Of a DNA stretch of 64,000 bases, positions 35,028 to 44,050 are shown in pieces. The stretch spans positions 124,001-188,000 of the forward strand of contig NZ_JAQIYM010000004.1 in assembly GCF_028823535.1 (NCBI RefSeq), read 5' to 3'. A program made the translations under genes and the position numbers. Position 1 is the first letter of the stretch. Every line of letters begins with the position of its first letter. This DNA is from Pseudomonas serbica (GTDB lineage Bacteria > Pseudomonadota > Gammaproteobacteria > Pseudomonadales > Pseudomonadaceae). Under the pieces are notes generated by a model. The model ran no database searches. It worked only from the letters and a program-made list of their open reading frames with translations, and was not told the origin of the DNA.

Positions 35028-35618
35028 TCAGCGCGCCGTGAAGATCAGCACCGCACCCACCGGCACCGACAGACTGATGGCCGACAGGCCGGCGACCTTG
35101 CGCAACGCTTCCAGCCCGGGCGCCAGATCAAAGTCTTCGGCATTGATCACCACCGGCTCCAGGGTCACCACCTGGAAACGTCGGTCATCGAGACGGGTGG
35201 CCAGCAGTTCGGCGTTGTAGGTGTGCTGCTTGCCGTGCAGGTCGACCATCAGTGGCAGGCGCAATTCCAGTTGCGCGCCGGGGGCGAGGTCGTTGATCGG
35301 GCGCAGGTCGATTTGCGTGCTGATCAGGGCTTCGGCAAACCTGTCGATCTCGAACAGCGCCTTGCGCATGCGCTCATCGCGCAACGGAATGCCACTGTTG
35401 ACCGACTCCAGCTCGACCTCCACTTCGGCTTTTCCGCTGGGATCGACTTTGCCGTGCAACACCAGGAAGCGCTGCACTTCGGAAACATTGGCGTTTTTGG
35501 TGCTGACGAACGACAGCCGCGAGGACTCGCCGTCCAGGTACCAGTTGGCCTGGGCCGACAGCGATGCGCCGGCCAACAGCAGGCAGGCGAGGGTTTTGCA
35601 GACAGACCGCTTGAACAT
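35028..35618 (-). CDS. periplasmic YceI family protein
   Basis: 196 aa. Signal peptide about 1-24 (CLLLAGASLSAQA). The lipocalin-like YceI core starts NWYLDGESSRLSFVSTKNANVSEVQ. The family binds isoprenoid-like lipids and is often stress-induced. Located directly before the cardiolipin synthase gene. Confidence 0.88.
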   Translation of the reverse strand: MFKRSVCKTLACLLLAGASLSAQANWYLDGESSRLSFVSTKNANVSEVQRFLVLHGKVDPSGKAEVEVELESVNSGIPLRDERMRKALFEIDRFAEALISTQIDLRPINDLAPGAQLELRLPLMVDLHGKQHTYNAELLATRLDDRRFQVVTLEPVVINAEDFDLAPGLEALRKVAGLSAISLSVPVGAVLIFTAR

Positions 35619-35690
35619 AGAAACTCTGGGGCAGATAAACCTGTGCTGAACCTTAACTGCCCGTGGCGCTATTGCAAACCGCTTTAACTA

Positions 35691-36461
35691 TCAGGCCATC
35701 GCCTGCTGCACATCGCCAATGGTCGCGGCGAGGCTGCTCAGGTGCAGGCTCAGCACCCGTTCCACCGGCGCCTGATCCATCGGCCAGTGCAACGCCATGC
35801 TGCCGACCAGCCGGCCATCGGTGTGAATCGGCAAGGCCACCGCGCGAATCAGGAAAGGTAATCGCACCGGGTATTCCCAGTAGCCTTCGGTGCGCTGGCC
35901 GAAGCCTTGATGCAATGCCTGTTGGGTGGCGTTGAACAGGGATTCATCGCTCAGTCGCTCACGCTCGGCCAGACGCGCCACTTCATCGCTTTGCAGCTCA
36001 CCCAGGCAGGCCCGGCCCATGGCCGAGTGGAACAGGCTGGCGTGCTGGCCGACGATCTGGCAGTTGTTCGGATAGCGCTTGCGCAGCACGGCAGGGATCG
36101 CACTTTCCATCACCTCCACCCGCTCGCCATCGAAGCACGACAGGTCCGCCACCAGCCCGGTCCGCTCGCTCAATTCCAGCAGTAGCGGCGCGGCGTTCTC
36201 CACCAGGCGCCGCTTGAAGCGCTGCCGACTGTCACCGAACAGGCGCCTGGCACACAAGCGGTAACGCCGGTCGCTCAAGCCGCGATAGATCCAGCCTTGC
36301 TCCTGCAAGGTCAGCAACATGCGCGACACCGTGGCCTTGGGCAGACGGGTCAGGTAGTGCAACTCCTCCAGGCCCAGTGCCTGATGCTCGCCCAGCAACT
36401 CGACGATCGCCAGGGCGCGCTCGACGGAACGTACACTGCCGGTTTCTGCCTTGCTGTCCAT
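35691..36461 (-). CDS. IclR-family regulator
   Basis: 256 aa. Winged HTH about 8-70 (SVERALAIVELLGEHQALGLEELHYLTRLPKATVSRMLLTLQ) and an IclR effector domain about 85-250. It is the last gene of the M20-MFS-amidase cluster in the same direction and probably controls it. Effector unknown. Confidence 0.87.
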   Translation of the reverse strand: MDSKAETGSVRSVERALAIVELLGEHQALGLEELHYLTRLPKATVSRMLLTLQEQGWIYRGLSDRRYRLCARRLFGDSRQRFKRRLVENAAPLLLELSERTGLVADLSCFDGERVEVMESAIPAVLRKRYPNNCQIVGQHASLFHSAMGRACLGELQSDEVARLAERERLSDESLFNATQQALHQGFGQRTEGYWEYPVRLPFLIRAVALPIHTDGRLVGSMALHWPMDQAPVERVLSLHLSSLAATIGDVQQAMA

Positions 36462-36530
36462 GTGTTCGATCTCCTTGGGCGCTGATGGATGATCGCTTCT
36501 TGCAGCAAGATGTGGGCCTGCCCACCGGTT

Positions 36531-37979
36531 TCACGCACTTGGCAGACAACCGGGCGGCCAGCGCTTGACCCACTGGGTCAACTGTTCGTGGGCATAAGCC
36601 AGCTGCAACACCGCGCGGTCGGCCTGGGCCGGGCCTATGATCTGCAGGCCCATCGGCAGGCCGGCCGGGTTGAAGCCCACCGGCACGCTCATGCTCGGCA
36701 AGCCGGCCAGGGTGGGGCCGATCACCACCTCCATCCAGCGGTGATAAGTGTCCATGTTCCGCCCGCCGACGACACGTGGCCAAGGGGTTTGTGCATCAAA
36801 AGGAAACACTTGGGCCGTGGGCAGCAGCAGGAAGTCGTAACGCTCGAACAACTCGTTCAAGGCGCGATACCACTCGCTGCGAGCGACCGAGGCCTGATAG
36901 ACATCCGCTGCCGTCAGGCGCAGGCCACCCTCGATCTCCCATTGGGCTTCGGGTTTGAGCTGTTCGCGTTTGTGCGGGTCGGCATACAGCGCGCCGAGGC
37001 CACCTTGCACCAGCCAGTGACGGTGCACCAGCCAGGTCTGCCACAGGCGTTCCATGGAGAAATCCGGCTGACAGGCTTCAACCTTGCAACCCAGCTCTGC
37101 GAAGTCCTGCAGCGCCGACTCGCACAGGCTCATCACGCCAGGCTCCATTGGCAGGTAGCCGTTGTAATCGCCCAGCCAGCCGAGGCGAACCTCACGGAAA
37201 TCCTGCGCCAGCGACTGATGGAACATCTCCGGGTCCTGAGTCAGCGACAACGGCACGCGCGGGTCGTAACCGGCCTGGGTACCGAGCAAGCGGGCGACAT
37301 CGGTGACGGTGCGCCCCATCGGTCCTTCGGTGGCCAGTTGCTGGACAAAAACTTCGGGCTGCGGACCGTGTGGCACGCGGCCCTGGGACGGGCGCAAACC
37401 GAACACGTTGTTGAACGCCGCCGGATTGCGCAACGAACCCATCATGTCACTGCCGTCGGCCACCGGCAGCATGCGCAACGCCAGCGCCACCGCCGCCCCG
37501 CCGCTGCTGCCACCGGCGACCAGCGACGGATCGTAGGCATTGGTGGTGGTGCCGAACACGCTGTTGTAGGTGTGCGAGCCGAGGCCGAATTCCGGTACGT
37601 TGCTCTTGCCGATGATGATCGCGCCGCTGGCACGCACTCGCGCCACGCTGATGGCGTCGTGCAGCGGGACTTGCTCGGCGAACAGCGGCGAGCCCATGGT
37701 CGTGCGCAACCCGGCGGTGGCGGCCAGGTCCTTGACCGCTTGCGGCATGCCGTGCATCCAGCCCCGGGACTGGCCCTGGGCCAATTGTCGGTCGCAGGCA
37801 TCGGCCTCTGCCAGCAACTCCTCGGCCGGTCGCAGCGACACCAGCGCATTGACCTGCGGGTTGAAGCGCTCGATCTGCGCCAGATAAGCCTGCATCACTT
37901 CACGGCAAGACACATGGCGCGCGTGGATCGCCCGGGACAGCGCATCAGCGTCCATTTCAACAATCGGATTCATGCTCAA
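36531..37979 (-). CDS. amidase-signature hydrolase
   Basis: 482 aa. The amidase signature is intact: AVKDLAATAG with catalytic Lys near 82, GGSSGGAAVALALRMLPV with cis-Ser near 156-157, and DGSDMMGSLRNPAA with nucleophile Ser near 180. It hydrolyses a C-N amide, substrate unknown. Its start overlaps the MFS gene stop by 4 bp. Not GatA, since GatB/GatC are absent and the flank is catabolic. Confidence 0.88.
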   Translation of the reverse strand: MSMNPIVEMDADALSRAIHARHVSCREVMQAYLAQIERFNPQVNALVSLRPAEELLAEADACDRQLAQGQSRGWMHGMPQAVKDLAATAGLRTTMGSPLFAEQVPLHDAISVARVRASGAIIIGKSNVPEFGLGSHTYNSVFGTTTNAYDPSLVAGGSSGGAAVALALRMLPVADGSDMMGSLRNPAAFNNVFGLRPSQGRVPHGPQPEVFVQQLATEGPMGRTVTDVARLLGTQAGYDPRVPLSLTQDPEMFHQSLAQDFREVRLGWLGDYNGYLPMEPGVMSLCESALQDFAELGCKVEACQPDFSMERLWQTWLVHRHWLVQGGLGALYADPHKREQLKPEAQWEIEGGLRLTAADVYQASVARSEWYRALNELFERYDFLLLPTAQVFPFDAQTPWPRVVGGRNMDTYHRWMEVVIGPTLAGLPSMSVPVGFNPAGLPMGLQIIGPAQADRAVLQLAYAHEQLTQWVKRWPPGCLPSA

Positions 37980-39286
37980 GGTTTCACCCCAAGGTTAAGT
38001 GCAACGGATTTCTTTGCCCGTGGTGCCTCCTGCATGCAGTAAGTGCCCAATAGCGTCAGCACGCAAGCGAACAACACGTAGAACGACGGTGCCACCGGCG
38101 TGGCCAGGACCTTGCTCAGCCAGGTCACGATCAGCGGGGCAAAACCGCCGAACACCATGACCGCCACGTTATAGGCCACCGACACCCCGGTGGAGCGCAC
38201 TTCAATCGGAAACTGCTCGGCCAGCGCCGTCGGTGCCGGGCCGAAAAAACCGCCGATCGCCGTGCACAGCAACAGTTGCATCACCAGCAAACGCTCCACC
38301 GAGGGCGCCGCCGCGACCCACACGTACAACGGATAGACCATCAGGAAAAACGCCAGGGTGAAGGCCATCAACACCGGACGCCGGCCGAGGCGGTCGGACA
38401 AGGCGCCCGACAGCGGAATCACCACGGTCATCACCGCCACGGCGAGCATCTGCACCAGCAGCACCTGGTCCAGCGGCAGGCCGAGGCTCTTGTGGGCGAA
38501 TGTCGGCATGTTCACCAGCACCACGTAGAACGACACTGTCGCGCCACAGGCCAGGCCCATTGATACCAGAATGGCGCGACGATGTTCGCGGATCACTTGC
38601 AGCAAACTCGGGCTCTCGCCTTTGGCTTGTTTGCGCGCTTCGAGAAACTCCTCCGGTTCCTCCATGTGCTTGCGAATCCACAGCCCGACCGGGCCGATCA
38701 ACAGGCCGATCATGAAGGGAATCCGCCAGCCCCAGCTGTCCAGCGCCTCGGGGGTCAGCAGATGGGTGAACAGCGCCACCATCCCCGCTCCGGAAAACAC
38801 CGCCAGGCATTGCCCGACCAATTGCCACGAGCCGTACAGCCCCTTGCGGTGCGCTGGCGCGCTTTCCACCAGGAAGGCGGTGGCGCTGGCGTATTCGCCA
38901 CCGGTGGCGAAACCCTGGAGCATCCGCGCGACCACGATCAGCAGCGGTGCGCCCATGCCGATGGCGGCGTAGTTCGGCGCGAAGGCGATCAGCGCGATCG
39001 ACACGGTCATCAGGCGGATGATCATCTGCATCGCCGCCTTGCGTCCCTTGCGGTCCGAATACATGCCCAGCAAGACGCCGCCCACCGGGCGCATGAAGAA
39101 ACCGACGCCGAAGGTCGCCAAGGCCATCAGCAGCGACGCGTACTCGTCGTCGGAGGGGAAAAATTGCCGGGCGATGATGCTCGCCAGAAAGCCGTAGACA
39201 ATGAAGTCATACCATTCCAGCGCGTTGCCGATAACGGCCGCGACCACCTGCCGGGTGCGCGAAACACCTGTGCTCGAAGTGTGCAT
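37976..39286 (-). CDS. MFS metabolite:H+ symporter
   Basis: 436 aa. The N-terminus VVAAVIGNALEWYDFIVYGFLASIIARQFFP and the GVLLGMYSDRKGRKAAM loop mark the MHS subfamily (citrate, proline/betaine, shikimate carriers). Probably imports the substrate of the adjacent amidase or M20 hydrolase. Confidence 0.88.
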   Translation of the reverse strand: MHTSSTGVSRTRQVVAAVIGNALEWYDFIVYGFLASIIARQFFPSDDEYASLLMALATFGVGFFMRPVGGVLLGMYSDRKGRKAAMQMIIRLMTVSIALIAFAPNYAAIGMGAPLLIVVARMLQGFATGGEYASATAFLVESAPAHRKGLYGSWQLVGQCLAVFSGAGMVALFTHLLTPEALDSWGWRIPFMIGLLIGPVGLWIRKHMEEPEEFLEARKQAKGESPSLLQVIREHRRAILVSMGLACGATVSFYVVLVNMPTFAHKSLGLPLDQVLLVQMLAVAVMTVVIPLSGALSDRLGRRPVLMAFTLAFFLMVYPLYVWVAAAPSVERLLVMQLLLCTAIGGFFGPAPTALAEQFPIEVRSTGVSVAYNVAVMVFGGFAPLIVTWLSKVLATPVAPSFYVLFACVLTLLGTYCMQEAPRAKKSVALNLGVKP

Positions 39287-39367
39287 GGGAACTCTCCAGA
39301 AACCTGTTGGGTGATGTCGGGCGCGACTTGGCGCACCCGGGTCCAGCGGCAGTAGAAAGTGAAAGGG

Positions 39368-40543
39368 TCAGGCCGGCTTGAGCCAGCTCTCGGCCAGCGC
39401 GCCCCAATACGCGGCGCCGGTCAGCAGGATGTCGTCGTTGAAGTCGTAGGCGGGGTTGTGCACCATCGGGCGCGATACGCCGTTGCCGATGAACAGGTAG
39501 GCGCCGGGACAACGTTGCAGCATCCAGGCGAAGTCTTCGCTGCCCATCAGCTTGGGCGTGTTGCCATCGACCGCGTCGGCGCCGACCAGCTCGACGCCGA
39601 CTTGCCGGGCGAACTCGGTTTCGGCGGCGTGGTTGACCAGCACCGGATAGGCCGGACGGTGTTCGATTGTCGAGCTGCAACCAAAACTGCGGGCCTGGGA
39701 TTCGATGATCGCGCACACCCGCTCGAGGGTCTGCTCACGCACCTGGGCATTCAATGCACGCAGGCTCAGGCGCAGGGTCGCCTGTTGGGGAATGACGTTG
39801 GCCGCCTCCCCGGCCTGCAATGCACCGACCGTCACCACCGCCGCCTGCTGCGCATCGATGTTGCGCGCGACCACGGTTTGCAGGGCCATGACCACGCTGG
39901 CCGCTGCCACCAGCGGATCGACCGCCAGATGCGGCATCGAGCCGTGTCCGCCGACGCCTTCAATGGAGACGTTGAGCAGATCCTGCGAGGCCATCATCGG
40001 CCCTTCGCGAAAGCCCAGGTGCCCCGCTGGCAGGCCCGGCATGTTGTGCATGCCGAACAGTGCGTCGCAGGGAAAACGCTCGAGCAAGCCATCGGCGAGC
40101 ATCGCTTCGGCGCCGCCCTGGCCTTCCTCGGCCGGCTGGAAAATCAGGGTCAGGGTGCCATCGAACTGACGCGTCGCCGCCAGGTAGCGCGCCGCGCCCA
40201 ACAGCATCGTGGTATGGCCGTCGTGCCCACAGGCGTGCATGCAGCCCTGGTGTCGGCTGCTGTAGGCCGCGCCGGTATTCTCGATGATCGGCAGCGCGTC
40301 CATGTCCGCGCGCAAGCCGAGTTTGCGCGGGCTGTTGCCGTTGCGCAGAACGCCGACCACTCCGGTCTTGCCGATGCCCGTATGCACTTCGTAGCCCCAT
40401 TGCGAAAGCGATTTGGCTACCAGCGCCGACGTGCGGTTTTCCTCGAAGCCGAGTTCAGGGTGGGCATGGATGTCCTGGCGGGTGGCGTGCAGGTCGCTGG
40501 CGACGTCGTTGAGCCAGGCCAGAATGTGTTGATGTCGGGTCAT
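39368..40543 (-). CDS. M20 family amidohydrolase (hippurate hydrolase-like)
   Basis: 391 aa. Binuclear-metal motifs: GLRADMDALPI, HACGHDGHTTMLLGAARYL, PAEEGQGGAEAM, and C-terminal MGSEDFAWMLQ. Members remove acyl groups from N-acyl amino acids. First gene of the cluster M20-MFS-amidase-IclR. Together with the amidase it suggests scavenging of amide-linked compounds. Confidence 0.9.
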   Translation of the reverse strand: MTRHQHILAWLNDVASDLHATRQDIHAHPELGFEENRTSALVAKSLSQWGYEVHTGIGKTGVVGVLRNGNSPRKLGLRADMDALPIIENTGAAYSSRHQGCMHACGHDGHTTMLLGAARYLAATRQFDGTLTLIFQPAEEGQGGAEAMLADGLLERFPCDALFGMHNMPGLPAGHLGFREGPMMASQDLLNVSIEGVGGHGSMPHLAVDPLVAAASVVMALQTVVARNIDAQQAAVVTVGALQAGEAANVIPQQATLRLSLRALNAQVREQTLERVCAIIESQARSFGCSSTIEHRPAYPVLVNHAAETEFARQVGVELVGADAVDGNTPKLMGSEDFAWMLQRCPGAYLFIGNGVSRPMVHNPAYDFNDDILLTGAAYWGALAESWLKPA

Positions 40544-40691
40544 GACGATTTCCTCAGGCCGGGTGTATTCCCGTTCTTTTTGTTCGTAGTGATTTCGCGA
40601 CGCTTGAAAGGCAGGTCGCGCTCGCCACCAGATAACCGCGAGTCGCGCGCGAGGACAATCGAATGTGGTTCCACCAGATGGAACCTGCGGG

Positions 40692-41015
40692 TCAGGGGTT
40701 CAGGCGACAGCCTTGGTGCTCGCCGACCCACACGGCAATATTGCTGCGCCCCAGCCCGCTGACCGTGACGCGCTTGCCGGCAGCGTCATCGGTAAAGCCG
40801 CTGGTGGGCAGCCATTGCCTGACGTAGCCACGGCAATAGCCGGCGTCGTTGTTCATCACGTAGCGGCACGAACAATACTCCTTGGCGGTGTAGGCGCTGA
40901 TGATGTCCGGGAATGCCCACAGCGCCACCCGCTCCTGCCAGATCCAGCCAAGCAAGGCGAGCAGCAGGATCAACAACAATGAACTGATCGGTCGGCGTCT
41001 CATGAAACCGCTCAT
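40692..41015 (-). CDS. small membrane-anchored Cys-containing protein
   Basis: 107 aa. One N-terminal helix (about 10-27: ISSLLLILLLALLGWIWQ) and a periplasmic part with five cysteines (YCSCRY, GYCRGY, GCRLNP). No family recognised beyond Pseudomonas hypothetical proteins. Its start overlaps the serine hydrolase stop by 4 bp, so it is coupled to it. Confidence 0.8.
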   Translation of the reverse strand: MSGFMRRRPISSLLLILLLALLGWIWQERVALWAFPDIISAYTAKEYCSCRYVMNNDAGYCRGYVRQWLPTSGFTDDAAGKRVTVSGLGRSNIAVWVGEHQGCRLNP

Positions 41016-42103
41016 GGTTTCACCGTCCCGGCAAAGGCCTTCAGCACGAGGTTGAGCAATTCGTTGTGCTGGTAGAGGCCATCGCGATCATCGCCATAGC
41101 GCACGATCACCAGGTTTTCCCCGGGAATCACATACATCGCCTGGCCCCAATGGCCCAGGGCGGCAAACGTATCGGCGGGTGCATCGGGCCAGGGCCGGGC
41201 GCTCCCGTCGACTGCACGATTGAGCCACCAGTGGCCACCGGGCACCGCCTCATCCCGGTAGGCGCGATAGCCCGCGAAGGGCTCGCGATTGAATGCCACC
41301 CAGTTTTTGGGCAGCAGTTGTCTATCGCCCCAGCGACCGTCCCGCGCCATCAACAGGCCGATGCGCGCCAGATCCCGGGCGGTCAGGTAGGCATAGGACG
41401 AGGCGACGAAGGTTCCCGTGGCATCGGTTTCCCAGGTCGCTCGGCGAATGCCCAGGGGGTTGAACAGCGCGGTCCACGGATAGTCCGCGTAGCGCTCTGC
41501 ACCGACGATGGCTTTCAGCGCGGCGGACAGCAGATTCGTGTCGCCACTGGCGTAACGAAACGACTGCCCCGGTGCCGCGTAGGTGCCGTGATTCGCGGTG
41601 AAGGCAGCCATGTCCCGATGACCTCGGGTGTAGAGCATGGCCACCACCGAGGAATTGAGCGGTGCGTATTCGTAATCTTCCTGCCAGTCCAGACCCGAGG
41701 CCCAGTGCAGCAGGTCGGCCATGGTCAGGTCCGGGTGTTTTTGCAGGGGTGGATAGAATTTGACCACCGGGTCCTGCAGCTTGAACCCGCCTTCGCCATA
41801 CGCCACGCCGAGTACCGTGGCCATCAGGCTTTTGCTGATGGACCAGGTGAGATGCGGCGTTTCGGCGGTGGTCGGGCCGGCGTAGCGTTCGTAGATCAAC
41901 TGGCCATCGCGGATGACGAGCAAGGCGTCGGTGCGGATGCCTTGGCGAGTGGTGTCGTCGCGGGGTGGGAAAGCGTACTGCTCCAACGCCTCAAGCGCCG
42001 GCCCGGTCGCTTCCCGGCCGGTCGACCATTGTTCGGCAGGCCAGTTTTCGGCGTGAGCCGTCAGGCTGAGCAACATGAAGATCAGTGACAAGCCTTTGAA
42101 CAT
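41012..42103 (-). CDS. periplasmic serine hydrolase (beta-lactamase/EstB family)
   Basis: 363 aa from MFKGLSLIFMLLSLTAHAENW, a signal peptide of about 18 residues; the longer frame to 42304 crosses a REP. Catalytic SxxK is Ser88-Ile-Ser-Lys91 (LTWSISKSLMATV); EYAPLNSSVVAML gives the YxN-type element. Family members are esterases, DD-peptidases or 6-aminohexanoate hydrolases. True beta-lactam resistance is not implied. Confidence 0.88.
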   Translation of the reverse strand: MFKGLSLIFMLLSLTAHAENWPAEQWSTGREATGPALEALEQYAFPPRDDTTRQGIRTDALLVIRDGQLIYERYAGPTTAETPHLTWSISKSLMATVLGVAYGEGGFKLQDPVVKFYPPLQKHPDLTMADLLHWASGLDWQEDYEYAPLNSSVVAMLYTRGHRDMAAFTANHGTYAAPGQSFRYASGDTNLLSAALKAIVGAERYADYPWTALFNPLGIRRATWETDATGTFVASSYAYLTARDLARIGLLMARDGRWGDRQLLPKNWVAFNREPFAGYRAYRDEAVPGGHWWLNRAVDGSARPWPDAPADTFAALGHWGQAMYVIPGENLVIVRYGDDRDGLYQHNELLNLVLKAFAGTVKP

Positions 42104-42183
42104 GGCGTGGGCTCGCAAGGAATAGCCTGCAGAGCCTAGTCGAGGTTGATGACAGTTCCGGGATTTGTGTCCCCAATGAGGCC

Positions 42184-42257
42184 GCCTTCGCCAGCAAGCC
42201 CGCTCCCACAGGGGAACGCATTTCAACATGTGGGAGCGGGCTTGCTCGCGAAGGCGC
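42184..42257. repeat. REP doublet (inverted, compact)
   Basis: GCCTTCGCCAGCAAGCCCGCTCCCACAG-like left arm (42185-42210) and TGTGGGAGCGGGCTTGCTCGCG right arm (42229-42250 onward); the arms differ in the inner bases (CCAGC versus GCTCGCG). Confidence 0.8.
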
Positions 42258-42260
42258 CCG

Positions 42261-43139
42261 TCAATACACCGCCAACGCCTTGGCCAGTCGCTTGCCCCGT
42301 GCACCCGCCGCCAGATCCATCACCGCCTGATCCCGCTGCCACATCGCCGCCCACTCCGGCGGCCCCTCGGCCAACGCTTCATTGACTTCATCCTTGAGCC
42401 CTTCGAACTGCGCAAACAACCCACCGAGCAACACATGCCCCGCCGGGCTGACCGGGGGATGTCGACTGACTTCCGCACACCCGGCCAGCAGCGCCAGCAA
42501 GCGCAATTGCAAGGCCTGCGGCCAGGCACAGTCCTGGCCGACGCCGTACAGCCAGGCCGTCATGGCACTCAATACATAGATGTCTTCGAGGGTTCGGAAC
42601 GGCTTGACGTAGGCATCCCAGCCATCCCCCGCCAGCAGTTCGCACAGTGCGTTGTCCAGAAACAAGCGGCCATGGCTGATGTCAGGCATCAACGGGATCG
42701 GCGGCAGTTTTTCCACCCTCACGCCCGGCTCATCGGGGTAGACCACCGCCAGACTCAGGCGCGCAGTCTCGCCGGACTGTTCGCTGCGGGCAGCAATCAG
42801 CAGCCAGTCGGCGGCATCGCCCGCGGTGACGAAATCCTTGCGACCACTCAAGCGCAAATCGTCCAGGCGCGTCTGCATGTCAGCCACCCGCAGGCTGCGC
42901 TGCTCGGTCGCGCACAACGCGCCAAGGCTCAACGGCGCACTTGGCCAAAGCATGCGCAACGCTGCCTGATAGCCCACCAGGAACGCCAGCCCCGGCGTCG
43001 CCATCATCCGTGCGCCGACCACGGCCAGTTCAAACGGGGTGACGTTGCCCAGCTGCTGCAACAACGTGGCGAACCCCTCGCCCAGATCCGGGTTGGCGGG
43101 CAAGCGAGCGTGGCGGTTCAACAGGGTTTGCCAGGGCAT
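42261..43139 (-). CDS. acyl-CoA dehydrogenase-like protein (short)
   Basis: 292 aa from MPWQTLLNRHARLPANPDLGEGF, chosen because GAGGAG lies 7 bases upstream. The middle (LRVADMQTRLDDLRLSGRKDFVTAGDAADWLLIAAR) resembles the beta domain of acyl-CoA dehydrogenases, but the protein is about 100 residues shorter than the family norm and the catalytic Glu region is not evident. It is divergent from the ornithine-lipid genes olsB-olsA. Possibly non-catalytic. Confidence 0.7.
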   Translation of the reverse strand: MPWQTLLNRHARLPANPDLGEGFATLLQQLGNVTPFELAVVGARMMATPGLAFLVGYQAALRMLWPSAPLSLGALCATEQRSLRVADMQTRLDDLRLSGRKDFVTAGDAADWLLIAARSEQSGETARLSLAVVYPDEPGVRVEKLPPIPLMPDISHGRLFLDNALCELLAGDGWDAYVKPFRTLEDIYVLSAMTAWLYGVGQDCAWPQALQLRLLALLAGCAEVSRHPPVSPAGHVLLGGLFAQFEGLKDEVNEALAEGPPEWAAMWQRDQAVMDLAAGARGKRLAKALAVY

Positions 43140-43294
43140 AAGAGGCTCCTCAAGGGCTGTCATACAAGCATCACCAAAGCTTAATGGCGATGACACCGGG
43201 GCTACATAGCCTGACTTTGCACAACAAGGCTGGATAAAGAAAGTCGATTCGCTGTAACCCAAAGACGGGTGAGCAGCCCGCACGGAGATTCGTC

Positions 43295-44050
43295 ATGACT
43301 CAGATCGCCCGCATCCGCGACACCGGCAACGAACGCCGCCTGCAAGCTGAACGCCTGGTGGGCGCCGAGGCTTTGCAGCAAGCCCAGGCCTTGCGCTTCA
43401 ACGTGTTCAGCGGCGAATTCAACGCCAGGCTCAAAGGTGCCGAGCTGGGCCTGGACATGGACGACTATGACGCTCACTGCACCCACATCGGCGTGCGCGA
43501 CCTGAACACCGGGCGCCTGGTGGCGACCACCCGCCTGCTCGATCACACCGCCGCCAGCAGCCTGGGCAAATTCTACAGCGAAGAAGAATTCAGCCTGCAC
43601 GGCCTGGTCCATCTGCAAGGCCCGATCCTGGAGATCGGCCGTACCTGCGTCGACCCGGCCTACCGCAACGGCGGCACCATCGCCGTGCTCTGGGGTGAGC
43701 TGGCCGAAGTGTTGAACCAGGGCGGCTACAGCTACTTGATGGGGTGCGCGAGCATTCCGATGCAGGACGGCGGGATCCAGGCCCACGCGATCATGCAGCG
43801 TCTGCGCGAACGCTACCTGTGCACCGAACACCTGCGGGCCGAGCCGAAAAAGCCATTGCCGACCCTGGATATTCCATCGAACGTGATCGCCGAAATGCCG
43901 CCGCTGCTCAAGGCCTACATGCGCCTGGGCGCGAAGATCTGCGGCGAGCCGTGCTGGGACGAAGATTTCCAGGTGGCCGATGTGTTCATCCTGCTCAAGC
44001 GCGACGAACTCTGCCCGCGTTACGCCAAACACTTCAAGGCGGCTGTGTAA
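43295..44050 (+). CDS. olsB: L-ornithine N-alpha-acyltransferase
   Basis: 251 aa. A GNAT-like acyltransferase that moves a 3-hydroxyacyl group from ACP to ornithine, giving lyso-ornithine lipid. Signatures: [60 protein letters not shown]. Its stop overlaps the olsA start (TAATG), so the two enzymes are coupled. Confidence 0.9.
   Translation: MTQIARIRDTGNERRLQAERLVGAEALQQAQALRFNVFSGEFNARLKGAELGLDMDDYDAHCTHIGVRDLNTGRLVATTRLLDHTAASSLGKFYSEEEFSLHGLVHLQGPILEIGRTCVDPAYRNGGTIAVLWGELAEVLNQGGYSYLMGCASIPMQDGGIQAHAIMQRLRERYLCTEHLRAEPKKPLPTLDIPSNVIAEMPPLLKAYMRLGAKICGEPCWDEDFQVADVFILLKRDELCPRYAKHFKAAV

Noticed and set aside
36531-37979. Glu-tRNA amidotransferase subunit GatA
   Set aside because: The amidase signature is shared, but no gatB or gatC is nearby and the gene is coupled to a carrier and an IclR regulator.
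41012-42103. Class C beta-lactamase resistance gene
   Set aside because: SxxK is present but the sequence and length fit the broader esterase/EstB-like serine hydrolases; resistance cannot be claimed.
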